A stretch of 64,000 nt of DNA from Geodermatophilus normandii. Its GTDB lineage: Bacteria > Actinomycetota > Actinomycetes > Mycobacteriales > Geodermatophilaceae. Below the pieces are notes generated by a model. It was given only the letters and a program-made list of their open reading frames with translations, did not search any database and was not told where the DNA came from. The stretch covers positions 1,756,001 to 1,820,000 of the forward strand of contig NZ_QGTX01000001.1 of the NCBI RefSeq assembly GCF_003182485.1, read 5' to 3'. The translations under genes were made by a program, and so were the position numbers. This document shows positions 25,392-33,176 of the stretch, piece after piece; positions within the stretch are counted from its first letter, which is position 1; every line of letters starts with the position of its first letter.

Positions 25392-27068
25392 TCAGGAGAC
25401 GCCGGGCGGGAGGCGGTTGGGTCCGGCCTCCGGCGGCCGCGGCCGGTCCTCCGGGTACGCGCGGACGGCGACCAGGGCGACGTCGTCGGGCTGCCCCGGC
25501 GGCACGAGCCGGTCGATCAGCCGGTCGCACAGCTCCTCCAGCGGCGTCGTCCCGAGGTCGGCCAGCGCGGTGCGCAGCGCGGCCAGGCCGGCGTCCAGGT
25601 CGCTGTCGCGCCGCTCGACCAGCCCGTCGGTGACGAGCAGCAGGGTCGAGCCGTCGGGCAGGTCGCGGACGTGGTCGGAGCGCGGGGCGTCGGGGTCGAC
25701 GCCGAGCATGAGGTCGGCCCGGGTGGTGAGGAGCTCGGTGCTGCCGTCCGGTGTGAGCAGCACCGGGGGCAGGTGCCCGGCGTTGCTCCACCGCAGCCGG
25801 CGGGTGCCGGTGACGGGCACGTCGGGCCGCCGCTCGACGCGCGCCAGCACCGTGGTGGCCAGCGTGCCGACCGCCAGCCCGCGCGCCGCGTGCTCGACCC
25901 GGCGCAGGGTGGCCGACGGCGGTTCGTCGGCGGCGTACGCGAGGGCGCGCACGAGCCCCCGGAGCTGCCCCATGGCGGCGGCCGCGCCGCTGTCGTGGCC
26001 GACGACGTCGCCGATCACCAGCACGGTGGCGCCGTCGGGCTGGAGGAACGCGTCGTACCAGTCCCCGCCGACCCGGGCGCCGTCGGCGGCCGGCCGGTAC
26101 CGGACGGCGATGTGCAGGTGGTCGGGCTCGGGCGGCGGGGTGAGCAGCGCCTGCTGCAGCCGGTCGGACAGCGCCCGCTCCACGGCCGCCCGCTCGGTGA
26201 CCCGGGCGAGCTCGGCGGCCTGCCGCCGGGCGGCGATGCGGTCGGTGAGGTCGCGGAAGGACACGACCACGCCGGTGACCGCGCCGTCCTCGACGGTCGG
26301 GACGGCGATCAGCGTCACCGGGACCGGGGTGCCGTCCCGGCGCCAGAAGACCTCGTCCTCCGCGACGACGGTGCGCCCGGTGTGCAGCGCCTGCCACACC
26401 GGGCACTCCTGGCGCGGGTAGGGCGAGCCGTCGGGCCGGCGCGCGTGCAGCAGGTCGTGCTGGTCGGTGCCGAGCTGCTCGTCGGCGGCCCAGCCGGTGG
26501 TCGCCACCGCCGCCGGGTTGACGAACTCGACCCGCCCGTCGGCGGACAGCCCGTAGATGCCGTCGGCGACGTTGCCGAGGACCCGCTCGGACAGCGCGAG
26601 CGCGCGGGAGAGCCGGGTCTCCGCGGCGCGCAGGGCCTCGACGTCCCCGGCCCGCGTGGCGGCCTCGGCGGCGGTGCGCTCGGCGGTGAGCCGGTCGGTG
26701 ACGTCCATGCCGGTGACGAGCACGTGCCCCGGGCCGCCCGCCTCGTCGGCGACGTGGTCCAGTGCCAGGTCGGCCGTCCGGACCGTGCCGTCGGCCAGCG
26801 CGTAGTCCGTGACGGCGCGGACCGGCTGCCCGCCCTCCGCCACCTGGGCCAGCCAGCAGCGCACCCGCTCGCGGGCCGCCGGGTCGGCCGACCACCAGCC
26901 GGTCTCCCAGAACCGCTGGCCGAGGACCTCGGCCCGGTCGTAGCCGCACTCCTCGACGGCGAGCCGGTTGGCAGCCAGGAGCGTGCCGTCGGGTGCGCAC
27001 ACCCCTGCCAGCACGAAGGCGGCGTCCTGCAGCACGCGGAACCACGACGGCGCCCCGGCGGTCTGCAC
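25392..27068 (-). CDS. PAS-PAS-PP2C (SpoIIE-like) serine phosphatase
   Basis: 558 residues, GTG 27068 with GGGGAG five bases upstream. Two PAS domains (about 10-130 with GYDRAEVLGQRFWETG; about 160-290 with ERVLGNVADGIYGLSADGRV) are joined by a short coiled coil to a PP2C domain (about 320-535) containing RVGGDWYDAFLQ, VIGDVVGHDSGAAAAM, SNAGHLPPVLL and LLLVTDGLVERR. This is the architecture of RsbU/RsbP-like phosphatases that relieve anti-sigma inhibition in response to a sensed signal. No partner gene is adjacent; the RsbW-type kinase at 743-1141 is a candidate. Confidence 0.92.
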   Translation of the reverse strand: MQTAGAPSWFRVLQDAAFVLAGVCAPDGTLLAANRLAVEECGYDRAEVLGQRFWETGWWSADPAARERVRCWLAQVAEGGQPVRAVTDYALADGTVRTADLALDHVADEAGGPGHVLVTGMDVTDRLTAERTAAEAATRAGDVEALRAAETRLSRALALSERVLGNVADGIYGLSADGRVEFVNPAAVATTGWAADEQLGTDQHDLLHARRPDGSPYPRQECPVWQALHTGRTVVAEDEVFWRRDGTPVPVTLIAVPTVEDGAVTGVVVSFRDLTDRIAARRQAAELARVTERAAVERALSDRLQQALLTPPPEPDHLHIAVRYRPAADGARVGGDWYDAFLQPDGATVLVIGDVVGHDSGAAAAMGQLRGLVRALAYAADEPPSATLRRVEHAARGLAVGTLATTVLARVERRPDVPVTGTRRLRWSNAGHLPPVLLTPDGSTELLTTRADLMLGVDPDAPRSDHVRDLPDGSTLLLVTDGLVERRDSDLDAGLAALRTALADLGTTPLEELCDRLIDRLVPPGQPDDVALVAVRAYPEDRPRPPEAGPNRLPPGVS

Positions 27069-27150
27069 GTCGTCTCCCCGCTGGTCGATGACCCCTCCTC
27101 CGCTGCGTGCCGGCCCCCGTGGTGACCAGCGTGTCCGACGCGCAGGATCC

Positions 27151-27903
27151 TCAGCGCCGGGCGGCCCGTCCTGCCCCGTACCCGTACGCCGTCCAGGTCA
27201 ACGCGAGCACCACGGCGACGCCGAGCGCCGCGCCACCGCCGGCGAAGGCCGCCCACACGGCACCGGACCGGAGGTCCGGCGCGCCCGCGGCCGCGGCCGC
27301 GCCGGCGGCACCGGCGGCTGCCGCGAGGACCGTCCACGGCAGCCACCAGTGCGGGCGCGATCCCGCCGACGCCGCCGACGGGGTGCGCCGCCACCAGAGG
27401 GCCAGCCAGCCGGCCAGGACCAGCGCCCCGCCCGCGCCGCTGAGGTCCTGCGCCCAGGAGTACCCGGCCTCCCCGGCCCAGGTGGCGGCCAGCGCCGGCA
27501 CGTGCTCGGCCCCCCAGCGGCCCGGGTGGGTGAACTCGTCCCACAGCACGTGCGTGGCCGCGCCGACGGGGACCGCGGCGAGCACGCGCACGGCCCGGCC
27601 GGGGGTGCGCAGCCTCCGGCGCAGCCCGGGCGCCGCCGTGGCGGGCAGCCGGGCCGCCAGCGACCCCGGCGCCCAGGCGAGCGCCGGGGTGGACAGCAGC
27701 CCGTGCCAGACCGCCCAGAGCAGCGCGCCCAGCAGCAGGTCGGTGGTGACCACGGCGAGGGCGGTGTGGGTCCGCACGCCGAGGTCGAGCGGCAGGTAGT
27801 AGGGCAGGTCGGGAGCCAGCGAGCCGGCGACCAGTGCCGAGGCCGGCAGACCCGTGCGCAGCAGGGGCAGCACGGCCGCGGGGTGGCTTCCCGTGAACGG
27901 CAC
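27151..27903 (-). CDS. DUF4184 membrane protein
   Basis: 250 residues. GTG 27903 gives the typical start PFTGSHPAAVLPLLR; GGGGAGG lies nine bases upstream, so it is preferred to the ATG at 27912. Histidines in GSHP, the Asp in LAPDLPYYLPLD, and LWDEFTH are conserved in DUF4184, a family often annotated as metal-dependent hydrolase-like. About six helices. Function unknown. Confidence 0.88.
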   Translation of the reverse strand: MPFTGSHPAAVLPLLRTGLPASALVAGSLAPDLPYYLPLDLGVRTHTALAVVTTDLLLGALLWAVWHGLLSTPALAWAPGSLAARLPATAAPGLRRRLRTPGRAVRVLAAVPVGAATHVLWDEFTHPGRWGAEHVPALAATWAGEAGYSWAQDLSGAGGALVLAGWLALWWRRTPSAASAGSRPHWWLPWTVLAAAAGAAGAAAAAGAPDLRSGAVWAAFAGGGAALGVAVVLALTWTAYGYGAGRAARR

Positions 27904-27971
27904 GGGCCCCATCCTCCCCGGCCCGGCGGGTCCCGCGGCGCTCCGCCCGGCGGGCTGCCTACCGTGGCGTC

Positions 27972-28124
27972 GTGGTCGCCGCCTGGGTCCTCGTCGCGCT
28001 CGCGCTGCTGATGGCGGCGGCGTGCGGGGTCGCCGTCCGCCGGCTGGCCCGCCGCCCGCGCGCCCGGCGCGAGCCCGCGCGCGTGCCGCCGTCCCCACCC
28101 GGACGCGCCGCCCGCGGGCGCTGA
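27972..28124 (+). CDS. small single-helix membrane protein
   Basis: 50 residues: a hydrophobic segment (VAAWVLVALALLMAAACGVA) followed by an Arg/Pro-rich tail. TACCGT at 27960-27965 ends 6 nt before GTG 27972, matching the leaderless start pattern seen all through this window, which is the main support. Ends at TGA 28122-28124, just before the next leaderless start signal. No family recognised. Confidence 0.6.
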   Translation: MVAAWVLVALALLMAAACGVAVRRLARRPRARREPARVPPSPPGRAARGR

Positions 28125-28138
28125 CTACCGTGACGGGC

Positions 28139-28165
28139 ATGTCTGCCCCGGACGCCGGCCGGTGA
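28139..28165 (+). CDS. possible leaderless 8-residue upstream ORF
   Basis: ATG 28139 codes MSAPDAGR and its TGA overlaps the GTG of the nitrobindin-like gene (GTGA, 28162-28165). TACCGT at 28126-28131 ends 7 nt before the ATG. The layout suggests that ribosomes start on this leaderless mini-ORF and re-initiate on the main gene, which lacks its own ribosome site. Protein production is not implied. Confidence 0.4.
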   Translation: MSAPDAGR

Positions 28166-28701
28166 CCGGCCCGACCGACCTGCCCGTCGTCGACACCGTC
28201 GACGTCCGCGAGGGCCCCGAGGTGGCGCACGGCCTGCTGTCGGTGCTGCCCCTGCTGGGCGAGTGGCACGGCGAGGGCGTGCTCGCCGGCGCCGGCGACT
28301 CCGGTGACCGGCGCTTCGGCCAGTGGGTGCGCTTCGCGCACGACGGCCGCGACTTCCTCGCCTACGAGTCGCGCACCTGGCTGATCGGCGACGACGGCCG
28401 GGTCGAGGGGCCGGCGCTGCGCGAGTCCGGCTTCTGGCGGCCCCGCGGCGAGGACGACGTCGAGCTGCTGGTCGCCGGCGCCGACGGCCTGCTCGAGCTC
28501 TACGTCGGCCGCGCCCGCACGACGACGAGCTGGGAGCTCACCAGTGACGTCGTGGCCCGGACCCCCGACGCGCCGGAGACCACCCGCGCCGTGCGGCTGT
28601 ACGGCATCGTCGAGGGAGCGCTCATGTACGCCGTCGACCGCGCCGGCGCGGACACGGCGCTGCGGCCCACCATGTCGGCGCGCCTGGAGCGGCTGCGGTG
28701 A
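28162..28701 (+). CDS. nitrobindin-like FABP-fold protein (DUF1794)
   Basis: 179 residues forming a ten-strand beta-barrel family typified by nitrobindin. The N-terminal LLGEWHGEGVL motif, the strand QWVRFAHDGRDFLAYESRTW and LRESGFWRPR are characteristic. Family members bind haem through a C-terminal histidine; no histidine is visible near the expected C-terminal position (the C-terminal 40 residues contain none), so haem ligation is uncertain. The start overlaps a mini-ORF stop; the end overlaps the DUF885 gene (GTGA). Confidence 0.85.
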   Translation: MTGPTDLPVVDTVDVREGPEVAHGLLSVLPLLGEWHGEGVLAGAGDSGDRRFGQWVRFAHDGRDFLAYESRTWLIGDDGRVEGPALRESGFWRPRGEDDVELLVAGADGLLELYVGRARTTTSWELTSDVVARTPDAPETTRAVRLYGIVEGALMYAVDRAGADTALRPTMSARLERLR

Positions 28702-30398
28702 GCGGACCGCGCAGCACTCCCCGGCAGGTGGCCGACCGCTACGTCGACGCCGTCTGCGACCTCGACCCGATCGTCGCGACGTCGCTGGGCACCCGCCCCG
28801 GTGACGACCGGCTGCCCGACCCGAGCCCGGCCGGCCTGGAGGCCGAGGCCGAGCTGACCCGCCGCACGCTCGCCGAGCTCGACGCGGTCCTGGCCGCCGA
28901 CCCGGCGCTCGACGACGACCCGATCGAGCGCCGCTGCGCCCGCCTGCTGCGCGAGCGCCTGGGCGCCGAACGAGCCGCGGACGAGGCCGGCGAGGGCTTC
29001 CGGGCGCTGTCGAACCTGTTCAGCCCGGTGCACTCGATCCGCCAGGTCTTCCTGCTCATGCCCACGGCGACCGAGGACGACTGGGGCGTCGTCGCCCGCC
29101 GGATGGCGCGGGTGCCCGAGGCCTACCGCGGCTACCTCGAGACGCTGCGCGAGGGCGCCCGGCGCGGGCTGCTCGTGGCGCCGCGGCAGGTGTCCACCGT
29201 CGTCGGCCAGCTCGACGAGTGGCTGCGCGGTCCCTTCTTCGGCGGTCTGGCCGGCTCCGGGCCCGACGCGGTCCGCGGCGAGCTCGACGCCGCCGCGCGC
29301 GACGCCGACGCCGCGGTGGCCGAGGTGCGCGACTTCCTGCGCGACGAGTACCTGCCGCGGGCCGAGGGGACGCCGGACGCCGTCGGCCGGGACCGCTACG
29401 CGATCGCCGCGCGGCGCTGGAACGGTTCCGACCTCGGCGCCGGGCAGGGCCTGGAGGAGGCCTACGCCTGGGGCTGGTCGGAGTACCGGCGGATCCTCGC
29501 CGAGCAGCGGGCGGAGGCGGCGGCGCTGCGGCCGGGCTCGACGCCGCTGGAGGCGATGCGCTGGCTCGACGAGCACGGTCCCTCGGTCGACGGCGTGGAG
29601 GCGATCCGGCTGCGACTGCAGGCGATGATGGACGAGGCGATCACCGCGCTGGACGGCACCCACTTCGACCTCGCCGAGCCGGTGCGCCGCGTCGAGGCGA
29701 TGATCGCGCCGCCCGGCAGCGCGGCGGCGCCGTACTACACCCGCCCGGCGCAGGACTTCTCCCGCCCCGGCCGCACCTGGCTGCCGACGCTGGGCCGCGA
29801 GCGCTTCCCGCTGTGGGACCTGGTCTCGATCTGGTACCACGAGGGCGTCCCGGGCCACCACCTGCAGCTGGCCCAGTGGGCGTACGTGAGCCGCGACCTG
29901 TCGACCTACCAGACGTCGCTGGGCTCGGTGAGCGCCAACGTCGAGGGCTGGGCGCTCTACGCCGAGCGGCTCATGGACGAGCTCGGGTACCTCACCGAGC
30001 CCGGCGCCCGCATGGGCTACCTCGACGCCCAGCAGCTGCGCGCGATCCGGGTGGTCATCGACATCGGCATGCACCTGCGGCTGCCGGTCCCCGACGACGC
30101 CGAGGGCGTGCTGGCCGGGCACCGCGGCCGGCCGTGGACGCCGGAGCTCGCGCGGGCCTTCGCCGGCGAGCACCTGGGCAGCGACCCGGCGTTCCTCGAC
30201 AGCGAGCTGATCCGCTACCTCGGCCTGCCCGGCCAGGCGATCAGCTACAAGCTGGGGGAGCGCGCCTGGCTGGCCGGCCGTGCCGCGGCGCAGCGGGCGC
30301 GCGGCGCGGGCTTCGACCTCAGGGCGTGGCACATGGCGGCGCTGTCGCAGGGCTCGCTCGGCCTCGACGACCTCGAGGCGGAGCTCGCGCGGCTCTAG
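28698..30398 (+). CDS. DUF885 family metallopeptidase-like protein
   Basis: 566 residues. The conserved metal site WYHEGVPGHHLQ places His381, Glu382 and His387 as likely ligands and catalyst, and NVEGWALYAERLMDEL supplies the downstream Glu. DUF885 proteins are distantly related to M2/M3-type zinc carboxypeptidases; the substrate is unknown. No signal peptide, so a cytoplasmic enzyme. Start overlaps the previous stop (GTGA) and the stop TAG shares CTAG with the convergent tetR gene. Confidence 0.9.
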   Translation: MSGPRSTPRQVADRYVDAVCDLDPIVATSLGTRPGDDRLPDPSPAGLEAEAELTRRTLAELDAVLAADPALDDDPIERRCARLLRERLGAERAADEAGEGFRALSNLFSPVHSIRQVFLLMPTATEDDWGVVARRMARVPEAYRGYLETLREGARRGLLVAPRQVSTVVGQLDEWLRGPFFGGLAGSGPDAVRGELDAAARDADAAVAEVRDFLRDEYLPRAEGTPDAVGRDRYAIAARRWNGSDLGAGQGLEEAYAWGWSEYRRILAEQRAEAAALRPGSTPLEAMRWLDEHGPSVDGVEAIRLRLQAMMDEAITALDGTHFDLAEPVRRVEAMIAPPGSAAAPYYTRPAQDFSRPGRTWLPTLGRERFPLWDLVSIWYHEGVPGHHLQLAQWAYVSRDLSTYQTSLGSVSANVEGWALYAERLMDELGYLTEPGARMGYLDAQQLRAIRVVIDIGMHLRLPVPDDAEGVLAGHRGRPWTPELARAFAGEHLGSDPAFLDSELIRYLGLPGQAISYKLGERAWLAGRAAAQRARGAGFDLRAWHMAALSQGSLGLDDLEAELARL

Positions 30399-31078
30399 GG
30401 CGCGCCGAGCCCGACGAGGGCGCCGAGCTCGGCGACGACGCGGGCGAAGTAGGCGTCGCCGTCCTCGACCGACCCGACGAGGTGGCCGAACAGCTCGAAG
30501 CTGACCGTGCCGAACAGCGAGCTCCAGGCCAACAGGGCACGCACGCGGACGGCGTCGTCGATGCCCGGGGCGTCGTTCCCGAGGACCTCGACCGCGGCGT
30601 CGCCGAGCAGGCCGGGCTCGCGGCCGCCCGAGCCGTGCAGCAGGCCGGCGCGGGCGGCGTCGCCCAGGACCCGGCCGAGCACGATCCCGACCCGCGACGC
30701 GGCCGGGACGGTGTCCCGCGGCGCGGAGTAGCCGGGCACCGGTGAGCCGTAGAGCAGCGCGTACTCGTGCGGGTGGGCCCGTGCCCAGTCGCGCACGGCG
30801 GTGCACACCGCCGACCAGCGCCGCGCGGGTGGTGCGGCCGGGTCGTCGGCGGCCTCGGCCGCGGCTCCCAGGGCGTCGTAGCCGTCGATGATCAACCGGG
30901 TCAGCAGGTCGTCGCGGCTGGGGAAGTAGCGGTACACCGCCGACGACGCCATGCCCACCTCGCGCGCCACCGCGCGCAGCGAGAGCGCGGCCGCGCCGAC
31001 CTCGGCGAGCTGGCGGCGCGCGGCCTCGGTGATCTCGGCGGTCAGCTCGGCGCGGACGCGTTCGCGGGCGGTGGGCAC
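30395..31078 (-). CDS. TetR/AcrR-family regulator
   Basis: 227 residues from GTG 31078. The N-terminal HTH reads LSLRAVAREVGMASSAVYRYFPSRDDLLTRLI; the C-terminal ligand domain has DWARAHPHEYALLYGSPVPGY, a pattern common in the TetR_C WHG group. It is divergent from an epimerase/reductase gene across a 129-bp gap with two perfect 17-bp palindromes, strongly suggesting that it represses itself and that neighbour. The promoter may be TTGCGT-18-CATCAT with the start 6 nt beyond. Confidence 0.9.
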   Translation of the reverse strand: MPTARERVRAELTAEITEAARRQLAEVGAAALSLRAVAREVGMASSAVYRYFPSRDDLLTRLIIDGYDALGAAAEAADDPAAPPARRWSAVCTAVRDWARAHPHEYALLYGSPVPGYSAPRDTVPAASRVGIVLGRVLGDAARAGLLHGSGGREPGLLGDAAVEVLGNDAPGIDDAVRVRALLAWSSLFGTVSFELFGHLVGSVEDGDAYFARVVAELGALVGLGAP

Positions 31079-31096
31079 GTGCCGATGATGCGCTTG

Positions 31097-31185
31097 TGAG
31101 AGCACCGCACGCAAGCAAGAGCACCGCTCTTGACAGCTCGTTCCTCTGGCGAGATCGTCGTCCTCGAACGAGAGCACCGCTCTCG
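31097..31185. promoter_or_regulatory. twin TetR operators flanking the epimerase promoter
   Basis: Two perfect inverted repeats with the same core: CAAGAGC-ACC-GCTCTTG (31116-31132) and CGAGAGC-ACC-GCTCTCG (31169-31185), centres 53 bp apart (about five helical turns). A degenerate third copy (GAGAGCACCGC) starts at 31098. A consensus -35 TTGACA (31130-31135) overlaps the first operator, with GATCGT 17 bp further as a possible -10, so binding would block the epimerase promoter and the divergent tetR promoter. Confidence 0.8.
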
Positions 31186-31207
31186 TCGAACCGGACGAGG
31201 AGTCCTC

Positions 31208-32140
31208 ATGGCGCTGCACGTGATCGTGGGCAAGGGCCCGGTGGGCACGACGACGGCGGAGGCGCTGGCCGCACGGGGCCACCGGGTGCGGGTGCTCTCC
31301 CGCAGCGGCGGCACCTCCACCGACGGCGTCGAGCACCGCCGGGTGGACGCCGCGGACGCCGGCGCGCTGACCGACGCCGCCACCGGCGCCGCGGCGCTCT
31401 ACAACGCGGTCAACCCCGCCTACGACCGGTGGGCCACCGACTGGCCGCCGGTGGCCGCGGCGCTGCTCACCGCGGCCGAGCGGACCGGCGCCACGCTGGT
31501 CACGATGGCCAACCTCTACGTGTACGGCCGTCCGGCCGGACCGATGTCGCCGGACAGCCCGCTGGCGGCCACCGACACCAAGGGCCGGGTGCGGACCGCG
31601 ATGTGGCGGGAGGCGCTGGCCGCGCACGAGGCCGGCCGCATCCGGATGACCGAGGCCCGCGCCGCGGACTTCGTCGGGCCGCAGGTCCCCGCCGCGCAGT
31701 CGCACCTGGTGCGCCAGCTCCCGGCGCTGCGCCGCGGGCGCCGCGCCTGGGTGGTCGGCGACCCCGACGCGCCGCGCAGCTGGGCCTACCTCCCCGACGT
31801 CGCGGCCACCCTGGCCACCCTCGGCACCGACGAGCGGGCGCTGGGCCGGGCGTGGCACGTGCCGAGTGCCCCGCCGCGCTCGCAGCGCCAGGCCCTCGGT
31901 GACCTCGCCCGCGCGATGGGGCGGGCACCGGTGCCGGTCAGCGGCATCCCGTGGCCGGTGCTCACGGCCGTCGGCTGGTTCTCGCCGCTGATGCGGGAGG
32001 TCGTCGACGTCCGGCACCAGTTCGACCGGGAGTACGTCATCGACGCCACGGCGACCACGGACACCTTCGGCCTGACCGCCACGCCGTGGGACGAGGTGGT
32101 CGCCGCGACCGTCGGGGCCCCGGTGCCCGCGCGGTCCTAG
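31208..32140 (+). CDS. NAD-dependent epimerase/dehydratase-family reductase
   Basis: 310 residues, ATG 31208 with GAGGAG upstream. The Rossmann motif is VIVGKGPVGTTTAEAL (about 4-19) in place of GxxGxxG. The usual YxxxK pair is not obvious: the segment reads LYVYGRPAGPMSP, so it may be an extended atypical SDR. It is the apparent target of the divergent TetR regulator; a role in handling a small inducing compound is inferred. The stop shares CTAG with the convergent gene. Confidence 0.85.
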   Translation: MALHVIVGKGPVGTTTAEALAARGHRVRVLSRSGGTSTDGVEHRRVDAADAGALTDAATGAAALYNAVNPAYDRWATDWPPVAAALLTAAERTGATLVTMANLYVYGRPAGPMSPDSPLAATDTKGRVRTAMWREALAAHEAGRIRMTEARAADFVGPQVPAAQSHLVRQLPALRRGRRAWVVGDPDAPRSWAYLPDVAATLATLGTDERALGRAWHVPSAPPRSQRQALGDLARAMGRAPVPVSGIPWPVLTAVGWFSPLMREVVDVRHQFDREYVIDATATTDTFGLTATPWDEVVAATVGAPVPARS

Positions 32141-32833
32141 CCGCGCGGCGCGACGGGGTTGACCGGGTCGCTGTCGGGCGTGACCGGGTCGCGGGGCCCC
32201 GCCGGGGCCACCTCGAGCCGGGTGGCCAGCAGCGCGTCGACGGCGGCCACGCCGGCGCCGACGTAGGTGCTCGTGAGCGCCGGGTCGGTGACGACGCACC
32301 AGGCGCGGTCGGCCGGCCACCACAGCGCGGCGCTCTGCTCGCGCGGCTCCTGGGCGAAGTTGGTGGCGGCGCGCTCCACCGGCCCGCGGGTCAGCAGCAG
32401 GTCGGCGCGGGGGAGGCGCAGCCGGGCAGGTCGGCGGCGCCGTGGTCGTCCCAGCCGAACCAGCACTCGCCCGGCGTCGTCGTCTGGTCCTGGAGGACCG
32501 TCACCAGTTCCCGCGCCACGTGCGCGACCAGGTGCCCCTCGGCGGGGGCGTCGTTCCACAGCCCGGGCTGGTCGGCCTCCCCGAGGTGCTCCCAGGAGCC
32601 GGTGATCCCGGGCCACTGCATGAGCCGGTGCGCGGTGGTGCCGTTGGCCGCGGCGACCTCGTCCCAGCGCACGTGCACGTCGTCGTCGCCGTCGTAGCGG
32701 ACGGCGGGGTGGAAGACGCGGGCGTAGGCGGCGAAGCGGGCCGGGACCAGCGCGGCGACGGTGTCGGGGGAGCGGCGCGGACGGCCTCGGCGACCCAGCG
32801 GCCGGCCGGCGCGGTGCGCCCAGCGGTCTGCAC
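32137..32833 (-). pseudogene. conserved hypothetical protein, reading frame broken twice
   Basis: The protein reads in three pieces. GTG 32833 (GGGGAGG ten bases upstream) gives QTAGRTAPAGRWVAEAVRAA; after the five-G run at 32766-32770 the frame shifts to DTVAALVPARFAAYARVFHP and onward to WFGWDDHGAADLPG; after the five-G run at 32409-32413 it shifts to RADLLLTRGPVERAATNFAQ and ends at TAG 32139-32137. Adding one base to each run restores about 232 residues. Similar intact proteins are common in actinobacteria as far as I recall, function unknown. Either sequencing undercalls or a true pseudogene. Confidence 0.75.
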
Positions 32834-33176
32834 GGCCGCCGTTCCTCCCCACGGTGGTCCGGGTTCCGTCCGTACCCGGGGACGGACAACCCCCGGGCTG
32901 CTCCGCGGCGCCACCTGGGGCGGCAGCTCACGGGCCGACTGGACAAGTGTCGGCAGCCCGGGGGTCGGATGACTGTCCGGTTCTCGCTCGCCGCCGTGCG
33001 ACGGACGGGCGATGACGTGCCACCGCTCGGGTTCCACTCCGAACGGCCGGCCCATCTGGACGGCGGCTAGCGGACAGCCACCTCACGAGTCCGATGAGAA
33101 ATCAATTGTTCGGACCACCTCCCCTCTCGCGTACCTCGACGGTACGTCGCGGTTCCGCGGTCGGCAACGACGTTGT
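32834..33176. other. 343-bp intergenic region with a low-GC patch
   Basis: Upstream of the broken gene (leftward) and downstream of nhaA (minus). A locally AT-richer stretch around 33090-33112 (gagaaatcaattgttcgg) stands out from the flanking DNA. An inverted repeat CGTACC-tcgac-GGTACG (33130-33146) just past the nhaA stop may be a weak terminator. No ORF with a ribosome site was found. Confidence 0.5.
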
